This document shows, one piece after another, positions 62,701 to 64,000 of a DNA stretch of 64,000 nucleotides. The notes beneath the pieces were generated by a model. That model had not been told where the DNA came from. It made no database searches and worked only from the letters and a program-made list of their open reading frames with translations. Source of the DNA: Pinibacter soli (lineage in GTDB: Bacteria > Bacteroidota > Bacteroidia > Chitinophagales > Chitinophagaceae); the NCBI RefSeq assembly GCF_029961145.1, contig NZ_JASBRG010000007.1, positions 1,220,155-1,284,154 on the forward strand, given 5' to 3'. The position numbers and the translations under genes are program-made. Numbering within the stretch: the stretch's first letter is position 1; each line of letters opens with the position of its first letter.

Positions 62701-62766
62701 GGTATAGACTACCTGGCTTATCCAAGAGCTAAAGCAATAAGCGCAGGAGTAAACCTTTCTTTCTAA
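59740..62766 (+). CDS. SusC/RagA-family TonB-dependent outer-membrane transporter (fourth pair)
   Basis: A 1008-residue transporter with signal ending at LFASAQ. The carboxypeptidase-regulatory-like domain (VKGIVRGAKNEPLAGVSVVV) leads to the classical junction LEQIMVVGYGTQKQKDLTGS. Plug motifs are QGKLPGVNISQNSGKPGGSN, LYVIDGVPIST and SVTVLKDASATAIYGSRGAN. The barrel ends AISAGVNLSF. There is no N-terminal STN domain, although the gene follows a FecI/FecR pair, which normally receives its signal from an STN-bearing transporter. By context it imports pectin oligosaccharides. Confidence 0.96.
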   Translation: MRLQLLKPPKAFLPLLFILQIFHPLFASAQDASGEVKGIVRGAKNEPLAGVSVVVRNAKTNFTSGTKTDTTGVFTFLHVPSGGPYNFNLSMIGYESQTLSGYSVKEGTTFSLSVTMKETAATLEQIMVVGYGTQKQKDLTGSVSAVTNKNFNQGAVLSPQQAIQGKLPGVNISQNSGKPGGSNTIRIRGGTSLTGSNDPLYVIDGVPISTSAGVAQANIRGNGTDVFDQEPTNPLMTLNPDDIESVTVLKDASATAIYGSRGANGVIVITTKKGQAGSPKVSLGATGGVSKVSKTLPVLSADQYRKTVKDLNLPLDDKGANTNWQDEIYRPAYLQDYNLAMSGGNSKTTYRASLGYGDQQGVMLGSDLKRANARININHSALNDRLTFDMRVNYGTTFSKSAPVSNTVGSESGTSMNYEAYVFNPTYPVYDSNGNYTFVPPYRVNPVSFSTDVIDELTNSRFLGNLSTTYKILRPLSINLNLGYTKQDIDRNSYIKKSNLLGAGLGGYASVQKLQDYSKLLETVLRYNNVFGKHTVDAIGGYSWQYFVNEGDRTSASGFLSDEFRWYSLQAAKTIQGVSTFKQSNTLISFYARVNYNYDDRFLVTGTIRRDGSSRFGEGNKWGTFPSGSVAWRISREKFFPAKIFNDLKVRASYGVTGNQEIGNLNSVTTLGATTTGYIVGGERVTVVLPQQYANPNLRWEQTAQFNAGIDFAIVNNRLRGSIDFYNKKTSDLLLRLPVPSPTAVSTQLANVGSVQNRGVEIALDGTVIDGNNFRWESSFNISFNRNKVLSLSNDQYKGNNIQIAPIQGAGLAGIYAQLIMPGQPLGTFYGKQFYGIKGGVEQLSANDTVIGNAQPNYIYGFSNTLSYKRFALNFTFRGSVGNDVYNMTANNLAYLNNLPGRNVMDIAVTSGVARDQPKKYSSRWIENGSFCRLDNVTLSYNIPVKGTFISNARAFVTGTNLLMFTHYTGLDPEVNSEVSGTGVAPLGIDYLAYPRAKAISAGVNLSF

Positions 62767-62797
62767 GCCATTTTATTAAAACTAACTTTTGATTGCT

Positions 62798-64000
62798 ATG
62801 AACGCTAATATAAAAAAACTCATTATTTGCTTCGCTACCTTCAGCAGCCTTGCGGGATGCACAAAGCTGGATGAAGAAATGTATGGAAGCTTATCTCCCG
62901 ATACTTATTACAAAACAGAAGCAGAGGGATTGTCGTCCGTTGCAGGTGTGTACCAATTGTTATCGTACAACGTTGACATAAACGATCCATGGAGAATGGG
63001 AGAATTCATGACTGATGAATTCATTGTTCCGGGCAGAGCAAGTGGAGGATGGTTTGATCAAAACAATATTGATCTAACCAAACACCAGCAGGATGCAAAC
63101 AATGCAACCAACGCAAGAGCATGGAAATATATGTTCCAGGAAATTGGAACAGCAAACGCCGTGCTGGAAAGTTTGCAAAAATCGCCCAACCAGGATGCGA
63201 TGAAACCACTTATCGCGGAAACAAGGGCACTCAGGGCCTACGGCTATTTTTATTGCATGGATTATTGGGGAAACATACCATTGGTAACTGTTGCAAGGAT
63301 TGACCCAAATAACCTGCCAACAAATACGCCAAGAGCAGATATCTATAAGTTTATAGAATCAGAATTACTGGCTGCCGTGAATGACATTCCTTCCGTTACA
63401 AAAGTGAACAGAACGTCTTACTATCCAAGGTTTACAAAAGAATCAATTTACTCTATACTGGCAATCTTGTACCTGAATGCGGAAGTCTACACAGGCACTC
63501 CCCAGTGGCAGAAAGCAAGTGACATGTGCGATAAAGTAATCAGCTCCGGCGCATATGATTTAGAAACCGAAGTGTTGAACAACTTCAAATCAAACTTGCA
63601 AGCCAACTCAAAGGAAATCATTTCCGCGTTCACCGTTGATCCCGTAAAAACCGCTGGCAACAACCAGTTCATCTTGTACACACAAAATGCACTTGACCAA
63701 TTAAAATACAATCTGCCGTTTGCCCCGGCCAACGGTTACAGCACAACGCAAGCGGTGCTGGACAGATACGAGAACCAGGACGTAAGAAAAACATTGATAG
63801 AATATGGCCCGCAAACATATCTCGATGGCAGTCCTTTGAAATATGCAAATGGCACTCAGCTCGTACTGGTACCTGTAAAAGACATCATCAGTGCGCAGGA
63901 TAATGAAGGCTACAAGGTTTTGAAATATACGCCGGTTGGAACAACATGGTCAGGTTATAACGGCGACAACGATCTTGTTATGGTAAGATATTCTGAAATA
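62798..64000 (+). CDS. SusD/RagB-family nutrient-binding lipoprotein (fourth pair; 3' end outside window)
   Basis: An open frame of 401 codons runs from the ATG at 62798 to the edge. The lipoprotein signal is MNANIKKLIICFATFSSLAG with Cys21 following. Classical SusD features are YKTEAEGLSSVAGVYQLLSY, MKPLIAETRALRAYGYFYCM, DYWGNIPLVT, FIESELLAAVNDIP, FTKESIYSILAILYLNAEVY and QKASDMCDKVISSGAYDLE. The gene starts 31 bases after susC. The C-terminal third, which usually carries the RAxELCFEGxRxxDL segment, is not visible. It should be the lid of the fourth transporter in the pectin locus. Confidence 0.95.
   Translation, partial: MNANIKKLIICFATFSSLAGCTKLDEEMYGSLSPDTYYKTEAEGLSSVAGVYQLLSYNVDINDPWRMGEFMTDEFIVPGRASGGWFDQNNIDLTKHQQDANNATNARAWKYMFQEIGTANAVLESLQKSPNQDAMKPLIAETRALRAYGYFYCMDYWGNIPLVTVARIDPNNLPTNTPRADIYKFIESELLAAVNDIPSVTKVNRTSYYPRFTKESIYSILAILYLNAEVYTGTPQWQKASDMCDKVISSGAYDLETEVLNNFKSNLQANSKEIISAFTVDPVKTAGNNQFILYTQNALDQLKYNLPFAPANGYSTTQAVLDRYENQDVRKTLIEYGPQTYLDGSPLKYANGTQLVLVPVKDIISAQDNEGYKVLKYTPVGTTWSGYNGDNDLVMVRYSEI

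Noticed and set aside
1-64000. tRNA, rRNA, transposase, integrase or phage genes
   Set aside because: None were seen on either strand; the repeats present carry no coding capacity.

Overview
The window looks like an accessory, glycan-foraging region of a Bacteroidota chromosome, most likely Chitinophagaceae or a near relative (inferred). The evidence is four SusC/SusD outer-membrane pairs, an AraC regulator with a membrane-embedded sensor, a FecI/FecR-type sigma/anti-sigma pair, TAnnTTTG-type -7 promoter boxes, few Shine-Dalgarno sites, and many A/T-rich palindromic elements at gene ends.

Layout. (1) 1-14147, minus strand: a likely alpha-mannan utilisation locus read from right to left. It holds SusC, SusD, a GH99/WbsX-like surface lipoprotein with a degenerate active site, two GH92 alpha-mannosidases around a GH71/99-like enzyme, and a GH2 enzyme cut by the left edge. 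Divergent from it at 14632 is an unusual membrane-spanning regulator: lectin-like and Kelch domains outside, a winged-helix/BTAD domain inside. (2) 17.6-22.0 kb: a YncE-propeller/phosphoesterase fusion, a SRPBCC-ArsR gene pair with a clear operator, a YciI-like protein and a secreted thermonuclease. The last three genes each end inside the same palindromic repeat. (3) 22.5-33.3 kb: a tandem GH43 enzyme, divergent from a second SusC/SusD pair followed by two surface lipoproteins (DUF4959/5126/5000 type and DUF4998/5013 type). (4) 33.5-36.6 kb: a phosphonatase-like HAD, a zinc-type dehydrogenase and a DUF5690 MFS carrier, all associated with phosphonate catabolism. (5) 36.8-45.7 kb: a third SusC/SusD pair without glycosidases, a secreted tyrosine-type phosphatase, a GNAT, a membrane AraC regulator and a DUF6886 protein. 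(6) 45.9-50.8 kb: an XRE-cupin regulator, a TIGR03364-type FAD oxidoreductase (also phosphonate-associated) and a Tat-exported phosphocholine-type phospholipase C. (7) 51-52.3 kb: a frameshifted DUF3592 gene and a secreted orphan. (8) 52.3-64 kb: a pectin locus with pectinesterase CE8, polygalacturonase GH28 and GH2 on the minus strand, divergent from ECF sigma, FecR, SusC and a SusD cut by the right edge.

How it fits together. Each SusC/SusD pair is a TonB-dependent importer, and the adjacent secreted enzymes suggest mannan for the first and pectin for the last. The third pair sits between phosphonate-type genes and a phospholipase C, so it may import a phosphorus-containing headgroup; this is a hypothesis. 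No tRNA, rRNA, CRISPR array, transposase or phage gene was seen. Intergenic space is dominated by at least seven families of palindromic or nested inverted repeats.
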